Assembly: GCA_000437375.1 (NCBI GenBank)
Contig: FR898234.1
Location: 1 to 11,224 of the forward strand
From: Eubacterium sp. CAG:841
GTDB taxonomy: Bacteria; Bacillota; Clostridia; Oscillospirales; CAG-272
Length of the DNA: 11,224 nt
Direction: 5' to 3'
The position numbers and the translations under genes were made by a program. Below, piece after piece: positions 1 to 6,825 of the stretch. The notes under the pieces were generated by a model. That model was not told where the DNA came from. It saw nothing but the letters and a program-made list of their open reading frames with translations, and searched no databases. Position 1 is the first letter of the stretch. The number at the start of each line of letters is the position of its first letter.

Positions 1-1
1 G

Positions 2-23
2 TTTTATCACCGCAAGGATAAAA
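2..23 (-). terminator. possible terminator hairpin after ohyA
   Basis: Just past the ohyA stop, TTTTAT and ATAAAA arms enclose a CC/GG pair around a GCAA (plus strand) or TTGC (minus strand) loop. The window ends before a full T-tract can be judged on the minus strand. It could be a weak terminator for ohyA or a bidirectional one shared with an unseen gene. Confidence 0.3.
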
Positions 24-25
24 GC

Positions 26-1822
26 TCATTGTTCTATCAGTCCGCTCTCCTTGAGCAAAAGCTCAACATCTGTGCCCTTAACTTTCTTAAGCACAAGCTT
101 GAGTGCTTCCTTTTCGGCAAATGAAAGCTTTATATCCGTTATGGGCTTTTTATCTATAGCATAATAACAAGCACGAAGCAGCTCGCGGACGTCATACTTG
201 CTTCCCCACACTTCCGGTACCCCGCGATCGACATCAAGAAGCGTATAGACAGCTTCCATACCTGTGCGGATAGAATATTCCGTTGTGAAGATAGTATCGC
301 GGGGAGTCTCGGCAAACTGACCGAGGAATGCAAAGTTCACAGCTCCGTCGGGAACAACCTTCGGACGGTCGGACTCTTTTCTCGGCTGGAAGAATGCGTT
401 GATGTAAGGCATATAACATGTCGTTGTGTTGCAGGCGTTCTTTGCAAGCTCTTCTATTCTGTCTTCCGGAACGCCTATATGATAGAGCCACTCGCGGCAG
501 ACTTCTTCACCCGTACAGTCGCGCATAGCTTTCTTTACATAGTTACCTTCTTTGTTTGTATTAAGAGAATAAAGCCATACAAGTACGGTATTTCTATCCT
601 GTTCTCTGAACTGCGGCTGACGGTTTATCGTCCACGAGAGGTACCAATTATCAGTGCTGTCTTTAACCGTAACTATACCACCCGTTGTAACCTTGCCTTC
701 GCGCGGATCACGCTTGCAAATGTTCATAATATGGCGTATTACTTCTTCGTTTGAAGTTTCAACCGTTGCGCTCATCCAGTTTGTAGCGTCTGTGTCGCTG
801 CAGAACGCTTCGGGATTGCCGAATTCGCCGTGTTTGGCTTGTGCGGCGATCGCCTTCCACATATCCCACGATTCGCCCTTGCCGTTTTCTATGCCGGAAA
901 GGTCGGGAGCATGCGTCTGATCGCCATAGCACGAAGTATCGGTGCAGCAACCGTTTGTAATAAACACAAGATCATCCTCTATAAGATCTATCGTCTGCTC
1001 CTTGCCGTCTTTTACATAAACTATCTGCTTTGCAACCTTTTTATCGCCTTCGGTATCAATTATAACGTTCTTTACGTCCATGCCGAATTCTATATTTACA
1101 CCGTGATTTTCAAGATATTTAACAAGCGGAAGGATCATACTTTCATATTGGTTGTACTTTGTAAAACGAAGTGCGCTGAAATCGGGAAGTCCGTCGATAT
1201 GATGGACATATCTGCAGAGATAACGTTTCATTTCAAGTGCACTTGACCAACGCTGGAAAGCGAACATCGTCTGCCAATAGAGCCAGAAGTTCGTATTCCA
1301 AAACGATTCGGGAAGCACTTCCGATATCTTTTTATCCTCAAGATCTTTTTCGGGAGTGATGAACAGCTTGGAAAGCGCCATTGCCGATTCCTTGTCAAGG
1401 GTGAATTTTTTGTCTGTGTGAGCGTCCTCTCCGCGATTTACCGTAGCACGACAAAGCGAATAGTTGGGATCGTGCTTGTTGAGCCAATAATACTCGTCAA
1501 GCACGGAAACGTTCGGTGTCTCTATCGAAGGCACATCTCTGAACATATCCCACATACACTCAAAATGGTTGTCCATTTCTCTGCCGCCTCTCATATAGAA
1601 GCCCTTTGTTATATCTTTGCGCCCGTCACAGCTGCCGCCAGCAAGCTCAAGCTTCTCGAGAAGGTGAATATGCTTACCCTTCATCTGACCGTCACGAACA
1701 AGATAAAACGCTGCGGAAAGCCCCGCAAGTCCCGTGCCTATGATGTACGCCGATTTTCTGTCAACGCCCTCCGGCTTTTCTGGACGAGCAAAAGATTCAT
1801 AAGTTCCTGCTGAATAATACAT
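26..1822 (-). CDS. ohyA: oleate hydratase (MCRA family, FAD-dependent)
   Basis: Oleate hydratase adds water across the cis-9 double bond of unsaturated fatty acids such as oleate to give 10-hydroxystearate. It acts at the inner membrane face and is linked to detoxifying host or environmental fatty acids. The 598-residue product has the usual family length (about 590). An N-terminal FAD Rossmann motif, GTGLAGLSAA, lies at residues 29-38. The signature RGGREMDNHFEC begins at residue 78 and puts Glu82 at the position of the catalytic Glu82 of Staphylococcus aureus OhyA; Tyr201 in KRYLCRY likewise matches that enzyme's Tyr201. The start is the ATG at 1822, placed 8 bases after AAGGAGG; a TTG six bases upstream is too close to that site. 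The gene has its own promoter and follows a terminated TetR gene on the same strand. Older databases call the family myosin-cross-reactive antigen. The family assignment is very secure. Confidence 0.97.
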   Translation of the reverse strand: MYYSAGTYESFARPEKPEGVDRKSAYIIGTGLAGLSAAFYLVRDGQMKGKHIHLLEKLELAGGSCDGRKDITKGFYMRGGREMDNHFECMWDMFRDVPSIETPNVSVLDEYYWLNKHDPNYSLCRATVNRGEDAHTDKKFTLDKESAMALSKLFITPEKDLEDKKISEVLPESFWNTNFWLYWQTMFAFQRWSSALEMKRYLCRYVHHIDGLPDFSALRFTKYNQYESMILPLVKYLENHGVNIEFGMDVKNVIIDTEGDKKVAKQIVYVKDGKEQTIDLIEDDLVFITNGCCTDTSCYGDQTHAPDLSGIENGKGESWDMWKAIAAQAKHGEFGNPEAFCSDTDATNWMSATVETSNEEVIRHIMNICKRDPREGKVTTGGIVTVKDSTDNWYLSWTINRQPQFREQDRNTVLVWLYSLNTNKEGNYVKKAMRDCTGEEVCREWLYHIGVPEDRIEELAKNACNTTTCYMPYINAFFQPRKESDRPKVVPDGAVNFAFLGQFAETPRDTIFTTEYSIRTGMEAVYTLLDVDRGVPEVWGSKYDVRELLRACYYAIDKKPITDIKLSFAEKEALKLVLKKVKGTDVELLLKESGLIEQ

Positions 1823-1867
1823 TATCAAACCCTCCTTGTCGGTTTGCTTTTTTTATTTTCTGACCTT

Positions 1868-1895
1868 ATTATATCCGTTTTGAAAGCCTTTACAA
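1868..1895 (-). promoter_or_regulatory. promoter of ohyA
   Basis: On the minus strand TTGTAA (1890-1895) and a perfect TATAAT (1868-1873) are separated by 16 bases, about 45 bases ahead of the ohyA start. It lies just beyond the terminator of the TetR gene, so ohyA is probably transcribed on its own. Confidence 0.65.
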
Positions 1896-1902
1896 TAGAC
1901 AG

Positions 1903-1936
1903 AAAAACCCCCGTGACAAAAATTCCGTCACAGGGG
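1903..1936 (-). terminator. Rho-independent terminator of the tetR-like gene
   Basis: Read on the minus strand, CCCC plus GTGAC (1936 to 1927) pairs with GTCAC plus GGGG (1917 to 1908) across one mismatch and a 9-base loop, then runs into TTTTT (1907-1903). It lies about 47 bases after the TetR stop. The inner GTGAC/GTCAC dyad could also be read as an operator just upstream of the ohyA promoter, but the T-tract favours a terminator. Confidence 0.75.
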
Positions 1937-1982
1937 ATGAATGTGTAAAAAATTTAATCAAATCGACGTTTATGATAAATTT

Positions 1983-2549
1983 TTATTTGTTTTTGTCAGT
2001 CCTGAATCTTTCAAGCGCCGAGCTTACATCTCCGTGTATAACGAGCGCAAGCTTTTTTACAAGCGCTTCGGGATCAGCCTTCATATTGTCGCCTATCCAG
2101 TCGAGCATGATGCCGACAAATATATATGAATATACTTTGGCGATAAAGTCCTTGTCCTCTTCCCTTACGGTCATCCCGTTTGCTTTTTCTTCCACAACTC
2201 CTTTGAGCAGACTGTCAGTAAGCGGATTAAGATACTGCTCCACACGTTCTCTGCTCACGCATCGGTAAACATTCATTATAAATGGCTTGTTTTCCCTTAC
2301 GGCATTGAATATCCGAATAAACCCATTTTCCCAAGTATCATAGGTTTTCTGGTCACTGAGCGCTTTGCTGGCGTCGTTTATGCATGACCATTCGACAAGA
2401 TCGTATATATCCTTGAAGTGATAATAAAATGTCATACGGTTTATTCCGCAATCGTCCGCTATATCCTTTACCGTGATTTTATTCAGCGGCTTTTTGAGAA
2501 GGATATTTTTCAGCGACGCTTCCAGCGCATGTTTTGTTATCTGTGACAT
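1983..2549 (-). CDS. TetR/AcrR-family transcriptional regulator
   Basis: A 188-residue DNA-binding regulator. The helix-turn-helix spans about residues 25-46, with the classic TetR run ITVKDIADDCGINRMTFYYHF. The all-helical C-terminal part resembles the TetR_C_7/DhaS-like ligand-binding domains common in Firmicutes. The start is the ATG at 2549, preceded by GAGGAAC; a longer reading from 2579 adds ten residues that do not belong to the TetR fold and has no better ribosome site. It starts 42 bases after the cytidine deaminase stop and is probably co-transcribed with it, and it ends with its own terminator. The ligand and target cannot be read from the sequence. The neighbouring ohyA promoter is a reasonable guess because TetR regulators often control adjacent lipid genes, but the inducer could equally relate to the deaminase. 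Confidence 0.93.
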   Translation of the reverse strand: MSQITKHALEASLKNILLKKPLNKITVKDIADDCGINRMTFYYHFKDIYDLVEWSCINDASKALSDQKTYDTWENGFIRIFNAVRENKPFIMNVYRCVSRERVEQYLNPLTDSLLKGVVEEKANGMTVREEDKDFIAKVYSYIFVGIMLDWIGDNMKADPEALVKKLALVIHGDVSSALERFRTDKNK

Positions 2550-2591
2550 ATATGTTCCTCGCTTCCGTATTCTTTTCAATAGCGAAAATGC

Positions 2592-3023
2592 TCATTTCGA
2601 TTCTTCGTTATATCTTTCTTCTCCCCACCATTTGGGAACAAGCTCTCCGAGTCTTACAGTCTTTCCGCTGTCGTAATCAACCATTATCTCGGTGTTCCTG
2701 TTTTCGCTCGAAAGCTGCATAAGAAACTCCCTGCAGGCTCCGCACGGCATACCGCTTCCTTCTCCATACGGTGCTTTGTCTCTGAAAGCAATAAGACGTT
2801 TTATTACCGTTTGCCCGCTGCTCATATACATATTCAGCGCGGCGACTCTTTCCGCACACAAATTCATAACTCCGCTGCAACTCTCTATGCAAAAGCCCGT
2901 GAATATCTCTCCGTTTTCGCTTTCAAGCGCACATACAACATGATGCGCATAAACAAACGGTGAAACCTCCGCAGGACAGTAAAGTTCCTTTGCTTTAAGA
3001 TACAAATGCTCCCATATATCCAT
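2592..3023 (-). CDS. cytidine deaminase family protein
   Basis: A 143-residue zinc-dependent deaminase of the cytidine/blasticidin-S deaminase group, expected to convert cytidine or deoxycytidine to the uridine form in pyrimidine salvage. The active-site pattern is complete: CAE at residues 56-58 gives a zinc ligand Cys56 and catalytic Glu58, and PCGAC at 93-97 gives zinc ligands Cys94 and Cys97. The length fits homotetrameric cytidine deaminases (about 130-145 residues). The segment between the two motifs and the C-terminal PKWWG tail differ from textbook Cdd, so a modified or base-analogue substrate is possible. The ATG at 3023 follows AAGGTGGGG at 11 bases spacing. It is the first gene of a likely two-gene operon with the TetR regulator. 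Family is secure, exact substrate is not. Confidence 0.88.
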   Translation of the reverse strand: MDIWEHLYLKAKELYCPAEVSPFVYAHHVVCALESENGEIFTGFCIESCSGVMNLCAERVAALNMYMSSGQTVIKRLIAFRDKAPYGEGSGMPCGACREFLMQLSSENRNTEIMVDYDSGKTVRLGELVPKWWGEERYNEESK

Positions 3024-3057
3024 ATAAATTTCCCCACCTTATGCTTTCATTGCTTTA

Positions 3058-3086
3058 ATTATACCACATACAAAAAAACCGTGCAA
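3058..3086 (-). promoter_or_regulatory. promoter of cytidine deaminase-tetR operon
   Basis: On the minus strand a TATAAT (3058-3063) with an extended TG two bases ahead lies 17 bases after a weak -35 box TTGCAC (3081-3086). It sits 35 bases ahead of the deaminase start and faces away from the plus-strand promoter at 3132-3159. Confidence 0.65.
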
Positions 3087-3131
3087 TATGCCGAGTGCAT
3101 AAAATTTGCAGATAAATCTGACCCTTTGCGC

Positions 3132-3159
3132 TTGTATTTTCTCTTCTGTCTGTTATAAT
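3132..3159 (+). promoter_or_regulatory. promoter of the YhhN-like/lit operon
   Basis: TTGTAT (3132-3137), a 16-base spacer and TATAAT (3154-3159) with an extended TG at 3151-3152 lie 37 bases before the ATG at 3196. Confidence 0.65.
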
Positions 3160-3195
3160 AATGATATACAATGCACTTTCGCGAAAGGAGCGGCT

Positions 3196-3843
3196 ATGAC
3201 AAAGCGCAAATTGTTTCTTTCGATGTTTGTCGCGGCAGAGGCGGCACTTTATATTGCTTTCCTTGTGTGTGACTTATGCAACAGATTTTCAAACGTAAGC
3301 ACAGTGCTCAAGTATGCTTCCGTGCTTATTTGCTTTCTTGTGAGCCTTTCCGGCATTTCGGAAAAAGACGGAAAATACGTCGCCTTGGCACTTGCTTTCA
3401 CCGTCTGTGCCGATCTTTTCCTTCTCGTGCTTGATAATTTTTATGTAATAGGCGTTGCACTGTTCTGCCCCGTGCAGATAATATACGCTCTTCGACTGCA
3501 CCGGATGCGAGCCAAAAAACCGCTTCTTATTCTTCGTCTGCTGCTCAGCGGAGCGATGCTCGCGGTCTCTTTCGCCGTCGAAATCAGCGTGCTTAACGCC
3601 CTTATTTCTTTCTATTTTCCGCAGCTTTTATGCAACGCCATCGAAAGTATAAGTGCAAAAAACCGCCTTTTTTCTGTCGGGCTTTGGCTTTTCTTCTGTT
3701 GTGATATATGCGTAGGACTCAGCAATATTACTTTCCCTTTTCCAGTGTCGGGTACAGTCGTTTCAATAATACAGATTCTGATGTGGGCATTTTATCTTCC
3801 GTCTCAGGTGTTGATTGTGCTTTCGTCGCAAAGGAGATCATAA
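3196..3843 (+). CDS. multi-pass membrane protein, YhhN/TMEM86-like (possible lysoplasmalogenase)
   Basis: A 215-residue integral membrane protein with about seven to eight hydrophobic segments. The start is the ATG at 3196, five bases after GAAAGGAG; an in-frame ATG 90 bases upstream lies ahead of the promoter -10 box. The pattern recalls the YhhN/TMEM86 family, whose characterised members hydrolyse the vinyl-ether bond of lysoplasmalogens: an Asp in the third hydrophobic segment (ADLFLL, Asp73), the following GVALFCPVQIIYALRL stretch, a second membrane Asp (CCDICVGLSN, Asp170) and a late FYLPSQVLIVLS segment. Many clostridia make plasmalogens, so the role is plausible, but identity is judged from pattern only. 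Its stop overlaps the start of the next gene (TAATG), so the two are made together. An uncharacterised membrane protein is the alternative. Confidence 0.6.
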   Translation: MTKRKLFLSMFVAAEAALYIAFLVCDLCNRFSNVSTVLKYASVLICFLVSLSGISEKDGKYVALALAFTVCADLFLLVLDNFYVIGVALFCPVQIIYALRLHRMRAKKPLLILRLLLSGAMLAVSFAVEISVLNALISFYFPQLLCNAIESISAKNRLFSVGLWLFFCCDICVGLSNITFPFPVSGTVVSIIQILMWAFYLPSQVLIVLSSQRRS

Positions 3844-4508
3844 TGAAAAAACGAAGTAAACTTTTGTTTTGCGTGCTTACCGTTGCTTTTGCTCTGCTCG
3901 TACTGACGGGAGCAATAGCTACAGTTCTTCTGCTCAGCCGTCCTTTTTATGCTATACATCTTAAAGTGCTTAATCTCAGTGAAGGAACCCCGTGGACAGA
4001 AAACGAGATCCTTTGTGCATTTGACGAAATGATAAGTTTTTGTCTTCTCGGAACGCCGTTCGGCACCGGAGTGCTGCGTTGGTCGGAATCCGGAAAATCG
4101 CACTTTGCAGACTGCGCAAAGCTGTTCCGCCTTGACTTTGCAGTGCTTTCCGTTTCATTGCTGATTCTGATAATGTGTCTCATTCTGCGAAAGAAAAATA
4201 TAGTTCCCGTCCGCCCTCTCGGCAGAGGATGTACTTTTTGGGGCGGAATATTGCTTTCTGTCAGCTTTGCCGTTATAGCAATCCTCGCCGCGTCGGACTT
4301 TGACGCCGCTTTCGTCATATTCCATAAAATATTCTTTCCGGGAAAAGAAAATTGGCTCTTCGATTACAACACCGACGAAATAATCCGCGTTCTGCCTCAG
4401 GTATTTTTCCGCAATTGCGCAATCGCAATAGTGGTACTTATCCTGCTCGGCTGCACGGCGCTGATCGTTTACGACTTTCTTCGTTACAGAAAAAAGAAAA
4501 ATAAATAG
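3843..4508 (+). CDS. lit: DUF1461/TIGR01906 membrane protein, Lit-like lipoprotein intramolecular transacylase
   Basis: A 221-residue membrane protein with hydrophobic segments near residues 8-32, 98-115, 130-150 and 192-210. The large loop after the first segment holds the family landmarks SRPFY (32-36) and WSESGKSHFADC (80-91). A second conserved block, FHKIFFPGKENW followed by TDEIIRVLPQVFF, covers about 160-189. Lit of Enterococcus and Bacillus belongs to this family and moves an acyl chain of diacylglyceryl-lipoproteins to the N-terminal cysteine, giving lyso-form lipoproteins that blunt TLR2 recognition. Its two catalytic histidines (His85 and His157 in the characterised enzyme) appear here as His87 and His161. 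The ATG at 3843 overlaps the upstream stop and sits six bases after AAGGAG. Family membership is secure; the enzymatic role is inferred from the conserved histidines. Confidence 0.85.
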   Translation: MKKRSKLLFCVLTVAFALLVLTGAIATVLLLSRPFYAIHLKVLNLSEGTPWTENEILCAFDEMISFCLLGTPFGTGVLRWSESGKSHFADCAKLFRLDFAVLSVSLLILIMCLILRKKNIVPVRPLGRGCTFWGGILLSVSFAVIAILAASDFDAAFVIFHKIFFPGKENWLFDYNTDEIIRVLPQVFFRNCAIAIVVLILLGCTALIVYDFLRYRKKKNK

Positions 4509-4509
4509 C

Positions 4510-4538
4510 AAAAAGGCAACCTTGCGGTTGCCTTTTTC
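4510..4538. terminator. bidirectional terminator between lit and the tRNA-Ser operon
   Basis: GGCAACC (4515-4521) pairs with GGTTGCC (4526-4532) around a 4-base loop, which reads as the GNRA tetraloop GCAA on the minus strand. A5 and T5 runs flank the stem, so it works in both directions. It starts two bases after the lit stop and touches the encoded CCA end of the tRNA. Confidence 0.9.
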
Positions 4539-4630
4539 TGGCGGAGAAGGAGAGATTTGAACTCTCGCGCCGGTAAACCCGACCTACACCCTTAGCAGGG
4601 GCGCCTCTTCGGCCTCTTGAGTACTTCTCC
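4539..4630 (-). tRNA. tRNA-Ser(GCT)
   Basis: Class II tRNA with a long variable arm. The acceptor GGAGAAG pairs with CTTCTCC, followed by discriminator G and an encoded CCA. The anticodon stem CGCCC/GGGTG holds the loop CTGCTAA, giving anticodon GCT (reads AGC/AGU). The T arm is GAGAG-TTCAAAT-CTCTC. It is the second gene of a two-tRNA unit. Confidence 0.97.
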
Positions 4631-4658
4631 GAATTCTTGCTTTAGATATTAAAAATAA

Positions 4659-4747
4659 TGGCGGAGGGAGTGGGATTCGAACCCACGCGCCCTTGCGGAC
4701 AAACGGTTTTCAAGACCGCCTCGTTATGACCACTTCGATATCCCTCC
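4659..4747 (-). tRNA. tRNA-Ser(TGA)
   Basis: Class II tRNA. The acceptor GGAGGGA pairs with TCCCTCC, then discriminator G and encoded CCA. The anticodon stem GCGGT/ACCGT holds the loop CTTGAAA, giving anticodon TGA (reads UCA and related codons). The T arm GTGGG-TTCGAAT-CCCAC is perfect. A 28-base AT-rich spacer separates it from tRNA-Ser(GCT) downstream. Confidence 0.97.
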
Positions 4748-4772
4748 GTGTTTTGCTCAAAGCGGCTTATAT

Positions 4773-4801
4773 ATATTATCACAAACAAACGGTGTTGTCA
4801 A
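4773..4801 (-). promoter_or_regulatory. strong sigma-A promoter of the tRNA-Ser pair
   Basis: On the minus strand a consensus -35 box TTGACA (4796-4801) is followed after 17 bases by TAATAT (4773-4778); the overlapping GATAAT (4775-4780) with TG ahead would give a 16-base spacer. It lies 26 bases before the first tRNA base. Confidence 0.85.
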
Positions 4802-4872
4802 CATTTTTTTGTAATAATTTTAGTTTTTGAAAAGCCGTATTGCCATAGCGCGTGCAAATTCAGCGTCGCATA

Positions 4873-4901
4873 TTGATTTTATTTGATTCTTGATATATTA
4901 T
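4873..4901 (+). promoter_or_regulatory. promoter of pepT
   Basis: TTGATT (4873-4878), a 17-base spacer and TATTAT (4896-4901) lie about 38 bases before the pepT start and point away from the tRNA promoter. Confidence 0.7.
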
Positions 4902-4939
4902 GAAAGAGTAAAATCAACCGAAAGGATAAAAGTAGTATT

Positions 4940-6172
4940 ATGAAAGCATATGAAAGATTTTTGAAATATGTAGCTTACCCCACAATGTCAGATGAGTCGA
5001 GCTATACTGTCCCCAGCACAAAAAAGCAACTCGAACTTGCCAAAGCGCTTTGCACCGAGCTTAAAGCGGCAGGACTTTCGGACGCGCGCGTCGACTGTTT
5101 CGGATACGTTTACGCAACTCTTCCGTCAAACTGCGACAAAGAGATAAATACAATAGGACTTATATCCCACATGGATACATCGCCCGAAGCATCTGACACA
5201 GACATAAAAGCGCGTATCGTCGATTATAACGGCGGTGATATTCTCTTGAATGAAAAAGAAAATATAGTTATGCGCACCGCAGACTATCCGTACCTTGAAA
5301 ATTATAAAGGTCAGCATCTTATCGTCTCCGACGGTACGACGCTCATCGGTGCGGATGACAAAGCGGGGATTGCCGAAATAATGACGGCAATAGAAAAGAT
5401 TATCTCCTCCGGAAAACCTCACGGCACGGTCAAGATAGGCTTTACACCGGACGAAGAGATAGGCAGAGGAGCAAATCACTTTGATGTTGCCGGCTTTGCC
5501 GCAGATTACGCTTACACCGTTGACGGCGGAACGCTCGGAGAGCTTGAATATGAAAACTTCAATGCGGCGGGCGCACACATAAAGATTAACGGCGTTTCAA
5601 TTCATCCCGGCTCCGCAAAAAACAAAATGAAAAATGCTTCAGTCATCGCATGCGAGTTCAATTCAATGCTCCCGCCGGACGAAGTTCCCGAAAAAACCGA
5701 AGGCTATGAAGGATTCCATCATCTTGCGTCGATTTCCGGCGGAATTGAAAAAGCCGAGCTTTATTATATAATCCGCGATCACGACAGAGCAAAATTTGAA
5801 GCAAAAAAAGCACAGTTCTCCGATATAGCTTCGGCACTTAACAAAAAATACGGCAACGATACGATAGAGCTTACCGTTTCTGATTCATATTACAATATGA
5901 AAGAGAAGATCGAGCCGAACATGTTCATAATCGACCGTGCAAAAAAAGCTATGAGCGACTGCGGCGTAGAGCCGAAGATAGTTCCGATACGCGGCGGCAC
6001 CGACGGCGCAAGACTTTCGTTTATGGGGCTTCCCTGTCCCAACTTCTGCACAGGCGGCGAAAATTTCCATTCGAGATTTGAGTTCGCCTCCTGCGAGGCA
6101 ATGGAAAAGATATCCGATATTCTCGCCACACTTGTTCTTAATGCAGCAGAACAGGAAAAAATAAAGATATAA
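4940..6172 (+). CDS. pepT: peptidase T (tripeptidase, M20B family)
   Basis: A cytoplasmic dizinc aminopeptidase that removes the N-terminal residue from tripeptides, completing peptide use after import. The 410-residue length is standard. Metal and catalytic residues all sit where the family has them: His77 and Asp79 in SHMDT, Asp139/Asp140 in GADDKAG, the general base Glu172 and ligand Glu173 in TPDEEIGRG, Asp195 in TVDGG, and His377 in ENFHSRFE. The RGGTDGARLS segment (351-360) is also typical. The start codon at 4940 gives the family N-terminus with YERFLKYV; the nearest purine-rich site, AAAGGA at 4921-4926, is 13 bases away, longer than usual. The gene is monocistronic, with its own promoter and a strong terminator facing the convergent CarD gene. 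Confidence 0.97.
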   Translation: MKAYERFLKYVAYPTMSDESSYTVPSTKKQLELAKALCTELKAAGLSDARVDCFGYVYATLPSNCDKEINTIGLISHMDTSPEASDTDIKARIVDYNGGDILLNEKENIVMRTADYPYLENYKGQHLIVSDGTTLIGADDKAGIAEIMTAIEKIISSGKPHGTVKIGFTPDEEIGRGANHFDVAGFAADYAYTVDGGTLGELEYENFNAAGAHIKINGVSIHPGSAKNKMKNASVIACEFNSMLPPDEVPEKTEGYEGFHHLASISGGIEKAELYYIIRDHDRAKFEAKKAQFSDIASALNKKYGNDTIELTVSDSYYNMKEKIEPNMFIIDRAKKAMSDCGVEPKIVPIRGGTDGARLSFMGLPCPNFCTGGENFHSRFEFASCEAMEKISDILATLVLNAAEQEKIKI

Positions 6173-6176
6173 ATTC

Positions 6177-6214
6177 AAAAGCCTCCGGACTTTATCCGGA
6201 GGCTTTATTTTTTT
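6177..6214 (+). terminator. Rho-independent terminator of pepT, possibly shared with the CarD gene
   Basis: GCCTCCGG (6181-6188) pairs with CCGGAGGC (6196-6203) around a 7-base loop, followed by a T-rich tract to 6214. On the opposite strand it begins two bases from the CarD-family stop, and AAAA at 6177-6180 gives a short T-run, so it may end both transcripts. Confidence 0.9.
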
Positions 6215-6215
6215 C

Positions 6216-6743
6216 TCAGACACTTTCTTTTTCCCTGCACTTTATCTGCTTTGTGATGAAAGGCCGAACCTCGCTCTGCTCTATTTCAAAAGCAAATGCA
6301 AATTCTTCAAAGAGCATCTTTTCCGCAGCACGTATAAAACGCTCGTCGGCAATGCTGAGCTTTTTACCCTGCTTTGAAAGCTCGTGCTTTTTGTTGTAGG
6401 TAGCCTTTGTAAACGCAATAAGTTCTCTTCTGTCGCCTCCGGCTATAACGGATTCAAATTTTATTCCGCGAGTTCTGCTGTCGTCTATCCACTCCACATG
6501 TTCTTCCGGAACAATATCGATAAGCTCATATATCTCCTGCGGCGTCAGGACGTTTTTTATCTTTCCCAAAAGGCGTTCATTGTCCGCGGGGACAAAAATA
6601 TCGGTGCCGGTTGAATGTTTCCCGAGCGGTCTGAGAACATAATAAAGTTTCTTTCCGCCTCCGAAGTCTTCCTCGCGTATATCGATTACCGAGCATACTC
6701 CGCTCGTTCCGTAGACGACGTTCGTCCCTATATCCGGTGTCAT
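6216..6743 (-). CDS. CarD/CdnL-family RNA polymerase-binding transcription regulator
   Basis: A 175-residue CarD-type protein that would bind the RNA polymerase beta subunit and stabilise open promoter complexes. The N-terminal Tudor-like RNA polymerase interaction domain covers about residues 1-60, with the opening IGTNVVYGTSGVCSVIDI and a YYVL strand. A helical C-terminal domain follows from about residue 66. A tryptophan at residue 85 (VEWIDDS) matches the minor-groove wedge Trp85 of mycobacterial CarD when the helices are aligned by eye, and SIADERFIRAAEKML resembles the conserved late helix. The ATG at 6743 follows AAGGAGG at a normal distance. The gene is alone, has an extended -10 promoter and a leader with two inverted repeats. 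It may set rRNA or stress transcription, as in other bacteria; its targets here are unknown. Confidence 0.92.
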   Translation of the reverse strand: MTPDIGTNVVYGTSGVCSVIDIREEDFGGGKKLYYVLRPLGKHSTGTDIFVPADNERLLGKIKNVLTPQEIYELIDIVPEEHVEWIDDSRTRGIKFESVIAGGDRRELIAFTKATYNKKHELSKQGKKLSIADERFIRAAEKMLFEEFAFAFEIEQSEVRPFITKQIKCREKESV

Positions 6744-6762
6744 AAAAAAGCCTCCTTTTCAC

Positions 6763-6790
6763 CCGTTTTTCGGAATAACCGAAAAAACGG
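6763..6790 (-). repeat. leader hairpin just upstream of the CarD-gene ribosome binding site
   Basis: CCGTTTTTCGG (6763-6773) and CCGAAAAAACGG (6779-6790) form an inverted repeat with one extra base and a 5-base loop. In the mRNA it ends about five bases from the AAGGAGG region. No T-tract follows, so it is not a standard terminator. Confidence 0.7.
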
Positions 6791-6793
6791 CCC

Positions 6794-6825
6794 GCAAACA
6801 GAGCGCAAAACGGTTCCATGTTTGC
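6794..6825 (-). repeat. second inverted repeat in the CarD-gene leader
   Basis: GCAAACA (6794-6800) and TGTTTGC (6819-6825) are perfect 7-base arms separated by 18 bases. The repeat lies between the promoter and the first leader hairpin. It may fold in the mRNA or mark a protein-binding site. Confidence 0.5.

Noticed and set aside
830..1246. Plus-strand 138-codon open frame inside ohyA.
   Set aside because: It is a shadow of the oleate hydratase reading frame; no ribosome site, and the composition is that of a reverse-complement frame.
26..1822. Reading the first gene as a surface antigen (myosin-cross-reactive antigen).
   Set aside because: That is the historical family name. The FAD motif and Glu82/Tyr201 make it an enzyme, oleate hydratase.
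4155..4511. Minus-strand open frame opposite lit.
   Set aside because: Lit-like domain features on the plus strand are strong; the antisense frame has no ribosome site and no recognisable domain.
4539..4747. tRNA-Ser genes as an integration site for a mobile element.
   Set aside because: No duplicated tRNA 3' end, integrase or change in composition is visible on either side.
5126..5578. Minus-strand 150-codon open frame inside pepT.
   Set aside because: It lies opposite the metal-binding half of peptidase T and shows no protein family signal.
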